Shown one piece after another: positions 8,915-16,579 of a stretch of DNA of 64,000 nucleotides (its first letter is position 1; every line of letters begins with the position of its first letter). Under the pieces are notes generated by a model. The model saw only the letters and a list, made by a program, of their open reading frames with translations. It was not told the DNA's origin and did not search any database. Made by a program: the position numbers and the translations under genes. Source of the DNA: SZUA-37 sp964472525 (GTDB lineage Bacteria > Pseudomonadota > Gammaproteobacteria > UBA6429 > Thiohalophilaceae); assembly GCA_964472525.1 (NCBI GenBank), contig CAYYLL010000011.1, positions 14,818 to 78,817 of the forward strand, in the 5' to 3' direction.

Positions 8915-9409
8915 ATGAGTGAAATTGACATAAAGGAATTACACCGCTTAATGGGTATGCTGCGCTCCATTGATGTGGGCTTAATTGTGTTGGATAAAGA
9001 CTTTACGATAAAAGTTTGGAATGACTTTATGACCAACCACAGTGGTATTCGCGGCGAGCATGTGATTAATTCCAATTTATTTGAGCGCTTTAATGATTTA
9101 CCTGAAGACTGGTTAAGAAATAAAACAAGGTCGGTTTTTCAGCTTAATAACAGTGCTTTTACGACATGGGAACAACGACCATATTTGTTTAAATTCAAAA
9201 ATTATCGGCCGATTACTGGCATGGCTGATTTTATGTATCAGAATATTACCTTTTTACCGTTAAGCTCAGCGGATGGGACAGTTGACCATATCGGGATTAT
9301 TGTTTATGACGTAACCGATGTGGCAACAGGACGAATTGCGCTTGAAAAAGTAAAGAATGAGCTTGAGGCCATTAAATTACAGCAAGTAAAAAAGGCAGGG
9401 AATGGGTAG
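8915..9409 (+). CDS. Stand-alone PAS domain protein
   Basis: A 164-residue protein consisting of a single PAS-like domain (about 10-135): IDVGLIVLDKDFTIKVWNDF is the typical first strand-helix segment, and a later GIIVYDVTDVA is the closing strand. It ends in a short charged helix (EKVKNELEAIKLQQVKK) suited to dimerisation or partner contact. There is no kinase or output domain. It follows the REC-CheX gene by five bases, so it probably supplies the sensory input to that response regulator. The ligand is unknown. Confidence 0.78.
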   Translation: MSEIDIKELHRLMGMLRSIDVGLIVLDKDFTIKVWNDFMTNHSGIRGEHVINSNLFERFNDLPEDWLRNKTRSVFQLNNSAFTTWEQRPYLFKFKNYRPITGMADFMYQNITFLPLSSADGTVDHIGIIVYDVTDVATGRIALEKVKNELEAIKLQQVKKAGNG

Positions 9410-9439
9410 TTGCTGAAAAAAACTAGCTGTTTCTGTTGG

Positions 9440-9495
9440 GGGAGAAAAAGATCACTTGTAAGAACTTGGGGTTCTAACCTGGGAGAAAAAGATCA
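9440..9495 (+). repeat. 15-base direct repeat pair
   Basis: GGGAGAAAAAGATCA occurs at 9440-9454 and again at 9481-9495. Between them lies a small hairpin, AGAACTTGGGGTTCT (9461-9475). The pair lies just after the PAS gene and immediately before two large hairpins. Its origin is unknown. Confidence 0.6.
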
Positions 9496-9497
9496 TA

Positions 9498-9552
9498 AGT
9501 GCCTGTAATTAAAACAAACAGGCTTTGAGCCTGTTTGTTTTAAACAGGCACT
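9498..9552. terminator. Nested hairpin, terminator of the REC-CheX/PAS operon
   Basis: An inner perfect 14-base stem (9511-9524 and 9528-9541, arm AAAACAAACAGGCT, loop TTG) ends in a T run. Outer arms AGTGCCTGT (9498-9506) and ACAGGCACT (9544-9552) enclose it, giving a two-tier cruciform. It fits intrinsic termination in either direction. Confidence 0.75.
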
Positions 9553-9594
9553 AAAAAAGCGGATAGAGGGCCCTCTATCCGCTTTTTTTAGTGC
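9548..9594. terminator. Long loopless palindrome, bidirectional terminator
   Basis: Arms 9548-9570 and 9571-9594 pair over 23 bases with a single bulge. The core is GCGGATAGAGGG / CCCTCTATCCGC, flanked by A and T tracts. It serves the small gene at 9607-9801 on the minus strand and backs up the preceding terminator on the plus strand. Its GCACT arm overlaps the outer arm of the previous hairpin, so the two extended structures compete. Confidence 0.75.
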
Positions 9595-9606
9595 TAAAGC
9601 AAAAGA

Positions 9607-9801
9607 CTATTTAGTCCAGTTACCAAAATTATCTTGGGTTTTTGCTTTACCATCTTCATAGCCCGCGCTGTAAGCTTCGGTAATGCGTTGCTCTTCGCGT
9701 TCTGGGTTTAATACATATCCACCTTGCCATCCTTGAACATACTCAGGGTCTACACCCATTTCTTCCATTTTAGTAACGGCATCATAATACTCTTGATTCA
9801 T
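9607..9801 (-). CDS. Small conserved-looking acidic protein
   Basis: A 64-residue soluble protein rich in Glu, Gly and Tyr (MNQEYYDAVTKMEEMGVDP, then GYVLNPEREEQ and SAGYEDGKAK). It has no cysteines or membrane segment. A strong ribosome site (AGGAGAAATTC before ATG 9801) and a well-placed terminator at its 3' end support a real gene. I do not recognise it. It is transcribed alone or as the tail of the TrpD-like gene's transcript, which ends 51 bases upstream. Confidence 0.7.
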   Translation of the reverse strand: MNQEYYDAVTKMEEMGVDPEYVQGWQGGYVLNPEREEQRITEAYSAGYEDGKAKTQDNFGNWTK

Positions 9802-9852
9802 GAATTTCTCCTGTTAAATCAGCTGATTATCAAAAAAAGTTAAACTATAGTC

Positions 9853-10971
9853 TTACTTGACTCCAGTGAAGCGTGTATAGGCTTCACCCGAATCCAAGAT
9901 TCTTCGTACCTTATCCGCCGCAGCAGATAAGTTTTCGGCTCGCCCAGTTTCAAATTTTCTGGTGTGAGCCAAAACAATGGCGCAGGAGTATACCAGACTG
10001 TCGTAGGAAACGCCTTTATTTCCTTTCAGTGCAGCAAGTCCTGCTTCTGCTGTGGCCTCGGCAGCGGCATCAACATCAAATTCTTTGCATTTATCGTCTT
10101 TACCTTTGGGTAATGACTCCGGGATAGGAACAGCGCGGGTGTTTTGCTCTATTCCTATGCTCGATGGGTCGAAAGTTTCCGGACTTTCTTCGCCATTATC
10201 AGTATAACCAAAGACCTTATGCGACTGTTGCAGAGACGGGATAACACCACCTTCAACACCGCGCACTATCATGCCAGAGTTAAAACCTGCAAAACGAGCC
10301 AGTTCAGCATAAACAGGCGGGTAGGCCTTATGCACATAACCGGTTAATAAATGGGTATGCTTTTTTGCACGTATCGGGCCAATCAACACCTCAACAGTGG
10401 TAATCACCTGACGCTTAATGATACGTTCTCTTAAATCTTTTAAATTATGTAAATCGGGTGCATAGGCTTGTTGGTCGATATAAGCCCAGCCAATATCTGT
10501 GTTTTCAATTTGTGCCGCGGCTTGTGCAGAAGATAAATTCACATTCAGTCCCGCAGCAGCCAGTACTTTGTGAGTCGTAATCCCATATTTAGGATTAATG
10601 GTTTCTAGCCCATGCGATACGGCTGGTAAGCCACAAGCAGCTAATACAGGGGGGATAAACGCACAAATGGGTAAACTGCGGTTATGGCCGTTATATGGGT
10701 CAGCTACATCGACAAGCTCATCTACATTAGCAGTTACTATGTTTGCACCATCAATAATGGCCTTTAAAATGCCTTTATTTTCATCCATCGTTTCGCGTTT
10801 CATGCGTAACGCAATAAAGAATACTGCGGCTTGTACCGGATCAGCGTCTTTATCGAGAATATACTGCATGGCAGCATAAGCTTCATCAAAGCTAAGGTCT
10901 TTGCTGTATTCCGGGCCCGTGGCCACTTTGCCAATACAGGCTTTCATTGCTGCTGCGGATCCATTATTCAT
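9853..10971 (-). CDS. TrpD-like (glycosyl transferase family 3) protein without the GTGGD motif
   Basis: A 372-residue protein of the anthranilate/nucleoside phosphoribosyltransferase fold. The small helical domain (FDEAYAAMQYILDKDADPVQAAVFFIALRMK) and the start of the large alpha/beta domain (LAACGLPAVSHGLETINPKYG) follow TrpD. However, the PRPP-binding GTGGD segment is replaced by VDVADPYNGHNRSLPIC. Anthranilate phosphoribosyl transfer is therefore doubtful, and the protein is more like TrpD2-type or divergent members. No trp genes are nearby. The ATG at 10971 has only a weak ribosome site. A hairpin lies upstream at 11039-11077. Confidence 0.75.
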   Translation of the reverse strand: MNNGSAAAMKACIGKVATGPEYSKDLSFDEAYAAMQYILDKDADPVQAAVFFIALRMKRETMDENKGILKAIIDGANIVTANVDELVDVADPYNGHNRSLPICAFIPPVLAACGLPAVSHGLETINPKYGITTHKVLAAAGLNVNLSSAQAAAQIENTDIGWAYIDQQAYAPDLHNLKDLRERIIKRQVITTVEVLIGPIRAKKHTHLLTGYVHKAYPPVYAELARFAGFNSGMIVRGVEGGVIPSLQQSHKVFGYTDNGEESPETFDPSSIGIEQNTRAVPIPESLPKGKDDKCKEFDVDAAAEATAEAGLAALKGNKGVSYDSLVYSCAIVLAHTRKFETGRAENLSAAADKVRRILDSGEAYTRFTGVK

Positions 10972-11038
10972 AAAAGCTAATAACCTACTAATAATAAAGG
11001 GTATTGAGTCTGGTTTGAAAGTATACCGAGCAGAGGTG

Positions 11039-11077
11039 GAAGTCTGAATATCCCTATAGAGGGATATAATTAGACTT
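11039..11077. other. Imperfect palindrome, possible operator or terminator
   Basis: Outer arms GAAGTCT / AGACTTC enclose inner arms ATATCCCT / AGGGATAT around a four-base loop, with small unpaired spacers. It lies between the TrpD-like gene (start 10971) and the end of the cytochrome operon (11154), both on the minus strand. It could terminate the latter or regulate the former; no long T run follows. Confidence 0.4.
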
Positions 11078-11153
11078 CGGGTGATTAAAATTTAAAGGTT
11101 GGATTGTGTAGTAAACAGCGTATGTTTTCCCCTTGTTCACTAATAACAGTTAT

Positions 11154-12176
11154 TTATTTTATAATAATCTCATCCTGTTTGTTAGCAAGGTTACTGTTTT
11201 TCCGAAACACTTCATTAATATAAACTGCAATTGATTTCATTTCAGCTTTCGATAAAACATTCTTCCAGGCTGGCATGGTTGTACCTGAAAGCCCATTTTC
11301 AATAATATAAATCAGCTTACCCTTTTGCTTTTTGGTAAAGTTTAATTTGGTCAAATCACGTGGGTGTGGTTGCAGGAAAGTCCCAATCCAGTTGCGTCCT
11401 GTGCCATCTTTAGCATGACAAAAGGCACAATTTTCAAGGTATAGTTTTTTGCCCTTTTTTCCTTCAGGTGATAATTTGGTAATAGCCGGTGATTGTTCAT
11501 GTTGTTGATACACCGAGGCAGCACTAGTGACATCTGTTTCAATCTTTAGTGGATTTTTTTTTAAAGGAAAGGAAATTGCCATCGGTTCCCAGTGAAGACC
11601 TTCATTTTTTACTTTGGCTCGGTCATGGCATGAGATACAACTTGTCAGAAAACGCTGTTTTCCATGACGCTGCTCAATGCTTAACTGTTCCCATGGTGTA
11701 TCCAGTTTGATGACCCCGGTAGCAAATGGAAAGGCATTTACATAACGCTGATGATTTGGCCATCCATTGGATTTGGTGTGATATAGGGTATTTTGCCGTT
11801 TTGCCAGTATAAATTCACTACGAACAAAGTCGACTACCCATTCAATTTCCTGTGGCGTCAGGATATTTTTAAAACCGGCCATGGCCGTTTTATTGCGGCC
11901 TTCTTTTACAACATGCAGCATTTCCTTACGCTTAAGTTGCTCTGGAAGTAATGATGTGAAATCGCGTGGTTGTGGTTTGAGGTAAGTGCTGGCGAGTGTT
12001 TTGGCATCACCGGAATAGCCATGGCAAAAATAACAGCGAAAATTATATATTGCCCGGCCACGTTCATGGTTGGCTGAATTGAGTTTAGAAATTTTATCTG
12101 TTGTGTCAGCCTGCACATAACTCGTAGAAAAATTTGCAAATAACAATAAACAGGCAAAATATTTTAAAAACGACAT
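11154..12176 (-). CDS. Triheme periplasmic c-type cytochrome
   Basis: A 340-residue exported protein: a Sec signal (MSFLKYFACLLLFANFSTSYVQA) and three CxxCH sites (CYFCHG, CISCHD, CAFCHA). The first and third hemes sit in class I cytochrome modules of one kind, each with CH-x-G, a PRDFT or PRDLT motif and a distal methionine region (MAGFKNILTPQEI, TMPAWKNVLSKAEM). The middle heme lies in a linker without such a fold. The modules match those of the diheme protein encoded just upstream, 30 bases away. It probably carries electrons in the periplasm. Confidence 0.88.
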   Translation of the reverse strand: MSFLKYFACLLLFANFSTSYVQADTTDKISKLNSANHERGRAIYNFRCYFCHGYSGDAKTLASTYLKPQPRDFTSLLPEQLKRKEMLHVVKEGRNKTAMAGFKNILTPQEIEWVVDFVRSEFILAKRQNTLYHTKSNGWPNHQRYVNAFPFATGVIKLDTPWEQLSIEQRHGKQRFLTSCISCHDRAKVKNEGLHWEPMAISFPLKKNPLKIETDVTSAASVYQQHEQSPAITKLSPEGKKGKKLYLENCAFCHAKDGTGRNWIGTFLQPHPRDLTKLNFTKKQKGKLIYIIENGLSGTTMPAWKNVLSKAEMKSIAVYINEVFRKNSNLANKQDEIIIK

Positions 12177-12206
12177 TGTTATTGTAAAACAGATTATATT
12201 TTAGAT

Positions 12207-13031
12207 TTATTTGGAAATAAATTCACTAAATACATATTCACTGATATTAGCAATCTCCTGTTGACTGAGTACCATCTTCCAGGCGGGCATTTCAGTTCCC
12301 TGTTTTCCTATGGAAATGGCTTTAAAAAGTGCAGGGCGGTTAAATTGATTTTTTGCCAGGTGTTGTGTAAAGTTTAATGGACGAGGGAAAATAAAATAGG
12401 CACGTGGGCCTTCACCATCACCTTTGAGACCATGGCAGGTAGAACAATTTTGAATATAAAAAGCATGTCCTTTTGCACTATCGCCTTTTAGTCCACCCGG
12501 CATGATTGCGCTCATATCAGCTGACCTTTTTTGAGCTTGATTCCCGACATTGAGAGTCTTTTGCCGGCGTATAACTCCCATTTTTGAGAAATACTTGGCT
12601 GCAAGTTGAGATTTATGAGATGTCGGCTGTTTAGTTGAAACAATACGTTTCTTCTTTTTATCCGTTAACATGAAGTTGTTTCGAATATAGTCAACAATAG
12701 ATTGAATTTGGTGATTATTTAGCTGGCTACTGAAACTGACCATCGCTGTCCCCGGAACGCCATGTGTGACCGAGGCAATCATACGCTCACGTGACAGCTC
12801 CGAATTGACATGAGTGATGGTAAAGTTGCGTGGCGGAGTACGTAACAGGTTGCCACCCCAAACGGCTCCAGCTCCTGAATCACCATGACATACGGAGCAA
12901 TTGTCATGGTATAAATCAGCAGCTGTTGTTTTTGTCTCAACATTGGCAAACACTATTGGTATGTAACCAGATATGAGTATGATAAATAGACTACAAAACC
13001 CGAGTAAACATCTTTGATTAACTAGTGTCAT
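12207..13031 (-). CDS. Diheme periplasmic c-type cytochrome
   Basis: A 274-residue protein with an N-terminal signal (FCSLFIILISGYIPIVFA) and two class I cytochrome modules: CSVCHG with PPRNFT and an MVSF methionine region, then CSTCHG with RPLNFT and TEMPAWKMVLSQQEI. It is a module-level paralogue of the triheme cytochrome encoded downstream. Its first 14 bases overlap the end of a tiny membrane protein gene (13018-13122), suggesting translational coupling. The operon is divergent from the conduit operon starting at 13204. Confidence 0.88.
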   Translation of the reverse strand: MTLVNQRCLLGFCSLFIILISGYIPIVFANVETKTTAADLYHDNCSVCHGDSGAGAVWGGNLLRTPPRNFTITHVNSELSRERMIASVTHGVPGTAMVSFSSQLNNHQIQSIVDYIRNNFMLTDKKKKRIVSTKQPTSHKSQLAAKYFSKMGVIRRQKTLNVGNQAQKRSADMSAIMPGGLKGDSAKGHAFYIQNCSTCHGLKGDGEGPRAYFIFPRPLNFTQHLAKNQFNRPALFKAISIGKQGTEMPAWKMVLSQQEIANISEYVFSEFISK

Positions 13032-13122
13032 TACAAATTACCATCATGTGAGTTCTAAAACTTACCATAAGCAATAACAGTGCCACTAATAAAGCTAAAG
13101 CAATGAAGAATATTGTACGCAT
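13018..13122 (-). CDS. 34-residue single-span membrane peptide
   Basis: A short frame encodes MRTIFFIALALLVALLLLMV followed by a small polar tail: one transmembrane helix with a positive N-terminus. GAGGAAATAT immediately before ATG 13122 is a good ribosome site. Its stop lies inside the start of the diheme cytochrome gene (overlap 13018-13031), typical of coupled genes. It could be a small subunit of the cytochrome complex. It resembles no family that I can name. Confidence 0.55.
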   Translation of the reverse strand: MRTIFFIALALLVALLLLMVSFRTHMMVICNDTS

Positions 13123-13162
13123 ATATTTCCTCACAAGACAAGAATCAATTTCCTGTAATTTG

Positions 13163-13179
13163 TTGGCATTAATTTTGCT
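13163..13179 (+). promoter_or_regulatory. Sigma-54 promoter for the NHL lipoprotein gene
   Basis: TTGGCATTAATTTTGCT matches the sigma-54 consensus well: TTGGCA at -24, TTGCT at -12, and GG and GC exactly 12 apart. The expected start is near 13190, just ahead of the gene at 13204. The island encodes its own sigma-54 response regulator (29504-30889). Confidence 0.75.
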
Positions 13180-13203
13180 GTTAATTATGAGATACTATTT
13201 ATA

Positions 13204-14364
13204 GTGTGCAATCAAGTAGTGGCTAGCATTTTGATAATTAATAAAAGAATAACCTATTTTCAACAACATCTATATCAGTTGATAAAATTCAGTTTGTTGC
13301 TGGGCTTTATCATACTGAGTGGTTGTACGACTACGCCTGAAGTGAACAAAAAGGAAAAACCAATACCGGTTTTCCCACCGCCACCTGAAAAGGCGCGGTT
13401 CAAATATGAACGTAGTCTCTATTCCAGTCTGGATGTTTCATCAGAAGATTCTGTTAATCGTTTTCGTCGACTGGTTACCGGTGAGCAGCGAATGGGACAA
13501 GGTCTGGCAAAACCTTTTGATGTTAAAGTATACCAGGGCCGTGTTTATGTCAGTGATACTGTGCTTCGAAGTGTTATGGTGTTTGATATTAAAGGTAAGC
13601 GTTTTTTCCAGATTGGGAGGAAAGCCCCAGGGCTATTGTATTTGCCACTTGGCCTGAGTATTGATGCGCAGGGGACATTGTATGTTTGTGACGCAACAGC
13701 CAAACGTATTATTGTGTATGACAAGGATGGAAATTATTTGCGTGCAATTGGTGGGAAAGCCTATTTTACTCGTCCATCGGGTGTGACAGTTGATAGTAGT
13801 GGTAGCCGTTTGTATGTGGTTGATACCGCAGGAGTTGGTTCTAAAAATCATCGGGTGCAGGTATTTAATGCCAAGACAGGGGAATTTATCAAGTCAATTG
13901 GCAAACGTGGCAGTGCTGATGGTGAATTGAATCTGCCTCGTGATGCAGTCATAACCAGCAACGGCGATCTCTATGTTGTTGATGGAGGTAACTTTCGTAT
14001 CCAGGTATTTGGAGAACAAGGAAACTTCAAGTTTGGGTTTGGTGCTGTCGGCAGGCGGCCGGGACAATTTTCCAGACCAAAGGGAATAAGTGCTGACAAA
14101 CAAGGTAATATTTATATTGTTGATGCTGCATTTGGAAACATACAGGTCTTCTCACCTGAAGGAAAATTATTAATGGTTATAGGCAAACGAGGTAATCAGG
14201 ATGCACCCGCCAGATATATGTTGCCTGCAGGAATTGATATTGATGAAAATGGTCGAGTTTATGTTATTGATCAATTTTTTCGTAAGGTTGACATCTATAA
14301 GCCTGTTTCCAAGTTAGTCGAAAAGGGTTCAAATCCCGAGCATTCTGATAAAGTTAAAAAGTAG
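13204..14364 (+). CDS. NHL-repeat six-bladed propeller lipoprotein (NHL1)
   Basis: A protein of up to 386 residues with a lipoprotein signal (LLLGFIILSGC), then a proline-rich linker (PVFPPPPEKARF). About six NHL blades follow, each with the pattern rPxGvavD-xxG-xlYVvD-xxn-rIqvFd. It is anchored in the membrane by the lipidated cysteine and probably scaffolds or contacts the cytochromes. The listed GTG at 13204 gives a long n-region; a TTG about 24 codons before the lipobox cysteine or closer would give a more normal signal peptide, so the start is uncertain. It is paralogous to the gene at 22396. A sigma-54 promoter lies just upstream. Confidence 0.85.
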   Translation: MCNQVVASILIINKRITYFQQHLYQLIKFSLLLGFIILSGCTTTPEVNKKEKPIPVFPPPPEKARFKYERSLYSSLDVSSEDSVNRFRRLVTGEQRMGQGLAKPFDVKVYQGRVYVSDTVLRSVMVFDIKGKRFFQIGRKAPGLLYLPLGLSIDAQGTLYVCDATAKRIIVYDKDGNYLRAIGGKAYFTRPSGVTVDSSGSRLYVVDTAGVGSKNHRVQVFNAKTGEFIKSIGKRGSADGELNLPRDAVITSNGDLYVVDGGNFRIQVFGEQGNFKFGFGAVGRRPGQFSRPKGISADKQGNIYIVDAAFGNIQVFSPEGKLLMVIGKRGNQDAPARYMLPAGIDIDENGRVYVIDQFFRKVDIYKPVSKLVEKGSNPEHSDKVKK

Positions 14365-14490
14365 TTCCTTTCTTTTACACCCTTTTCCCAGGTATCTCTG
14401 ACTCTCATTAAAGAGAAAATTTATATATTGTCTTTCTCAAACATGGGAAGAAAAATATTTTAATTCCTTAAAAATCAATAAGATAACGGG

Positions 14491-14506
14491 TGGCATGTAT
14501 TCTGCA
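14491..14506 (+). promoter_or_regulatory. Sigma-54 promoter for the tetraheme cytochrome gene
   Basis: TGGCATGTATTCTGCA has TGGCA at -24 and CTGCA at -12, with GG and GC 12 bases apart. The predicted start near 14518 leaves a 30-base leader containing GGGGAGGA before ATG 14548. Confidence 0.7.
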
Positions 14507-14547
14507 ACTACCATTATGGAATGGAAATTTTTGGGGAGGACTAAATA

Positions 14548-15378
14548 ATGATAATTCCAACTGTGATAGGTATCCGAAATCAGGGGTTCCTATTGGTATG
14601 TATATTAATGCTGGTTGTAATACCATTCGCTAAAGCAGGTGTTGTTGATACCAAGCATAACTTAAGTTCGACAGGAACTGGACCAAATACGATTGATTCA
14701 ACGGGTTCTGTCTGTGTTTTTTGCCATACACCGCATGGTGCGGATACATCTGCATCAGTCCCGTTATGGAACCGGGTTTTACCTGTATCCAGTACATTTA
14801 CAACGTATGATTCACTGGGCACGACAAGTCTTGATGGTTCTATAGCACCAGTTGGCTCCGTCTCAATTGCCTGTCTTTCTTGCCATGATGGCACCCAGGC
14901 CATGAATGTAATGATTAATGCACCTGGTTCGGGTGGTTATAATGCTGCAGGCGCCCCATTTGCTGGTACTTGGACTGGGCCCACAGCCTCAGCCACACCT
15001 GGCGGCTCATTAAATTATTCCACTGCAAGTATTGTAAACATTGGTAGTGATCTGAGTAATGATCATCCTATTGGTATTCAATATGGTGGTGGTGGGCTTA
15101 CTAGCACAGCACCAACTGGAACAACAAATGATGTAGATTTTATTGCACCAAACTATGCCATTATCGGTGGGCAGACTGTCTGGTGGATGGATACAGCGGG
15201 TGGCACAGCCTCAAGAGAAAAGACAGACCTGCAGCTATATACTCGTAATGATCTGGGTAGTACCGAACCATTCGTTGAGTGTGCAAGTTGCCATAATCCG
15301 CATACCAGTACGAACCCAACCTTCCTGCGTATATCCAATACAGGCAGTGCAGTGTGTCTGGCCTGCCATATCAAGTAA
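14548..15378 (+). CDS. Tetraheme c-type cytochrome
   Basis: A 276-residue exported cytochrome with four CxxCH sites: CVFCHTPHG, CLSCHDGT, CASCHNPH and CLACHIK at the very C-terminus. A signal peptide occupies about the first 30 residues. The mature start, VVDTKHNLSSTGTG, and the order CVFCHTPH, CLSCHDGT, NDHPI, C-x-SCH-x-PH, CLACH recur in the N-terminal part of the 11-heme protein encoded at 23469, so they are paralogues. The gene has its own sigma-54 promoter and a strong ribosome site (GGGGAGGA). It probably acts in the periplasm or at the outer membrane as part of the conduit. Confidence 0.9.
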   Translation: MIIPTVIGIRNQGFLLVCILMLVVIPFAKAGVVDTKHNLSSTGTGPNTIDSTGSVCVFCHTPHGADTSASVPLWNRVLPVSSTFTTYDSLGTTSLDGSIAPVGSVSIACLSCHDGTQAMNVMINAPGSGGYNAAGAPFAGTWTGPTASATPGGSLNYSTASIVNIGSDLSNDHPIGIQYGGGGLTSTAPTGTTNDVDFIAPNYAIIGGQTVWWMDTAGGTASREKTDLQLYTRNDLGSTEPFVECASCHNPHTSTNPTFLRISNTGSAVCLACHIK

Positions 15379-15401
15379 ATAGGTGTACATGGTGGAAGTC
15401 A

Positions 15402-15430
15402 AAGGGACTGTCTTTAAATTACAGTCCCTT
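15402..15430 (+). other. Intercistronic hairpin
   Basis: Arms AAGGGACTGT (15402-15411) and ACAGTCCCTT (15421-15430) form a perfect 10-base stem with a nine-base loop between the tetraheme and PPIase genes. No T run follows, so it is more likely to stabilise the upstream message or weaken downstream expression than to terminate fully. Confidence 0.6.
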
Positions 15431-15465
15431 GAGTTTAATTGTGTAAATATTTAAAGGTCAGCGTT

Positions 15466-16503
15466 ATGCAAAGAACAGATTTTAAAAGGCCCGGGTGGTT
15501 TCGACAAATGACATTTTCGGTGTGTTTGATATGTCTAACGGCTGTAATGGGATTGGCTCATGCAAAGGTGGAATACCAGTCCATGAAAAATTCAGTTTTT
15601 GCCATGTTGGGCAAAAGAGTTATCACTGTTAAAGATTATAATAATGCTTTTCATACCGCTGTTCGCCAAAAGACATACCATGGAAAAATTCCGCAGCAAC
15701 AACTCGATACGGTCAAACGCGATGTGGGACGATCTTTAATTGCGCGAGAGTTACTACTAAGAGAGTCCCAACGACGTAATATTCAGGCCGATAGTGAGTG
15801 GGTAAATGGTATTCTGGCTAACTATCAGAAGCGCAATGCAAAAAATGCAGACTGGCAGGAAAAGCGTAAGATAATTTTACCTAAGTTGAAGCAATATTTT
15901 GATGAAGAAAGCCTGATACGAAATTTGCATACTAAAGTTACAGAATTAAAAAACCCTGATACTGCCGAAATAAAAAAATATTACCAGCAACATCAGGATA
16001 AATTTACACAACCCGCGCGCTATCGTGTTTCTGTCATATTACTAAAAGTCGAACCATCCTTGCCTGTAGCTGTGTGGAAGGCTGCAAATGAAGAAGCAGA
16101 GCGTCTTTTGAAGCACTTGAATGCAGGTGCAGACTTTTCTGATTTAGCCAAATTACATTCTGCAGATGCTTCGGCTAATCAGGGTGGAGACATGGGTTAT
16201 TTGCATAAGGGAATGTTGGCTCCACCAGTACAAAAAATCATAGACACAATGAAAGTTGGAGATGTTTCCCAGCCTATTACCATATTGCAGGGTGTCGGTA
16301 TTTTTCGTCTGGAGGATAAAGAAGAAGCCAAATTAAGTTCTTTTAAACAGGTTCGTGAGCGGGCGGCTGAATTATTGTTGAGAGATAAACGTCAACAAGT
16401 ATGGAAGCGGCTCATTGATAAGCTTTGGAAAGTTGCATTAATAAAGGTTAATAAAGAACATTCATCTCTTCTGGCCATGCAGCAAAAAACCAGTAAAGAG
16501 TAA
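15466..16503 (+). CDS. PpiC-type peptidyl-prolyl isomerase (SurA/PrsA-like)
   Basis: A 345-residue exported foldase. It has a signal peptide (FSVCLICLTAVMGLAHA), an N-terminal SurA_N-like helical region and a parvulin domain. The parvulin domain starts near ARYRVSVILLK and contains ADFSDLAKLHSADASANQGG and DMGYLHKGML. It probably folds the outer-membrane barrel or the multiheme cytochromes of this island. ATG 15466 follows AAAGGTCAG; the earlier GTG at 15439 is less likely. Its position between the tetraheme and barrel genes argues for a dedicated chaperone. Confidence 0.88.
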   Translation: MQRTDFKRPGWFRQMTFSVCLICLTAVMGLAHAKVEYQSMKNSVFAMLGKRVITVKDYNNAFHTAVRQKTYHGKIPQQQLDTVKRDVGRSLIARELLLRESQRRNIQADSEWVNGILANYQKRNAKNADWQEKRKIILPKLKQYFDEESLIRNLHTKVTELKNPDTAEIKKYYQQHQDKFTQPARYRVSVILLKVEPSLPVAVWKAANEEAERLLKHLNAGADFSDLAKLHSADASANQGGDMGYLHKGMLAPPVQKIIDTMKVGDVSQPITILQGVGIFRLEDKEEAKLSSFKQVRERAAELLLRDKRQQVWKRLIDKLWKVALIKVNKEHSSLLAMQQKTSKE

Positions 16504-16579
16504 AGGCATAAATACGCAGGATATGAAAAGAATTAAATAATGAAAAATAATGTCGTTAAATTTAAAGGTGTTAGGAAGT

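Noticed and set aside
13123..13162. Sigma-54 promoter for the minus-strand diheme/triheme operon
   Set aside because: No GG/GC pair with 12-base spacing was found on that strand upstream of 13122.
14324..14342. GGTTCAAATCC, like a tRNA T-arm
   Set aside because: It lies inside the end of the NHL1 coding region and no acceptor, D or anticodon arm can be built around it.
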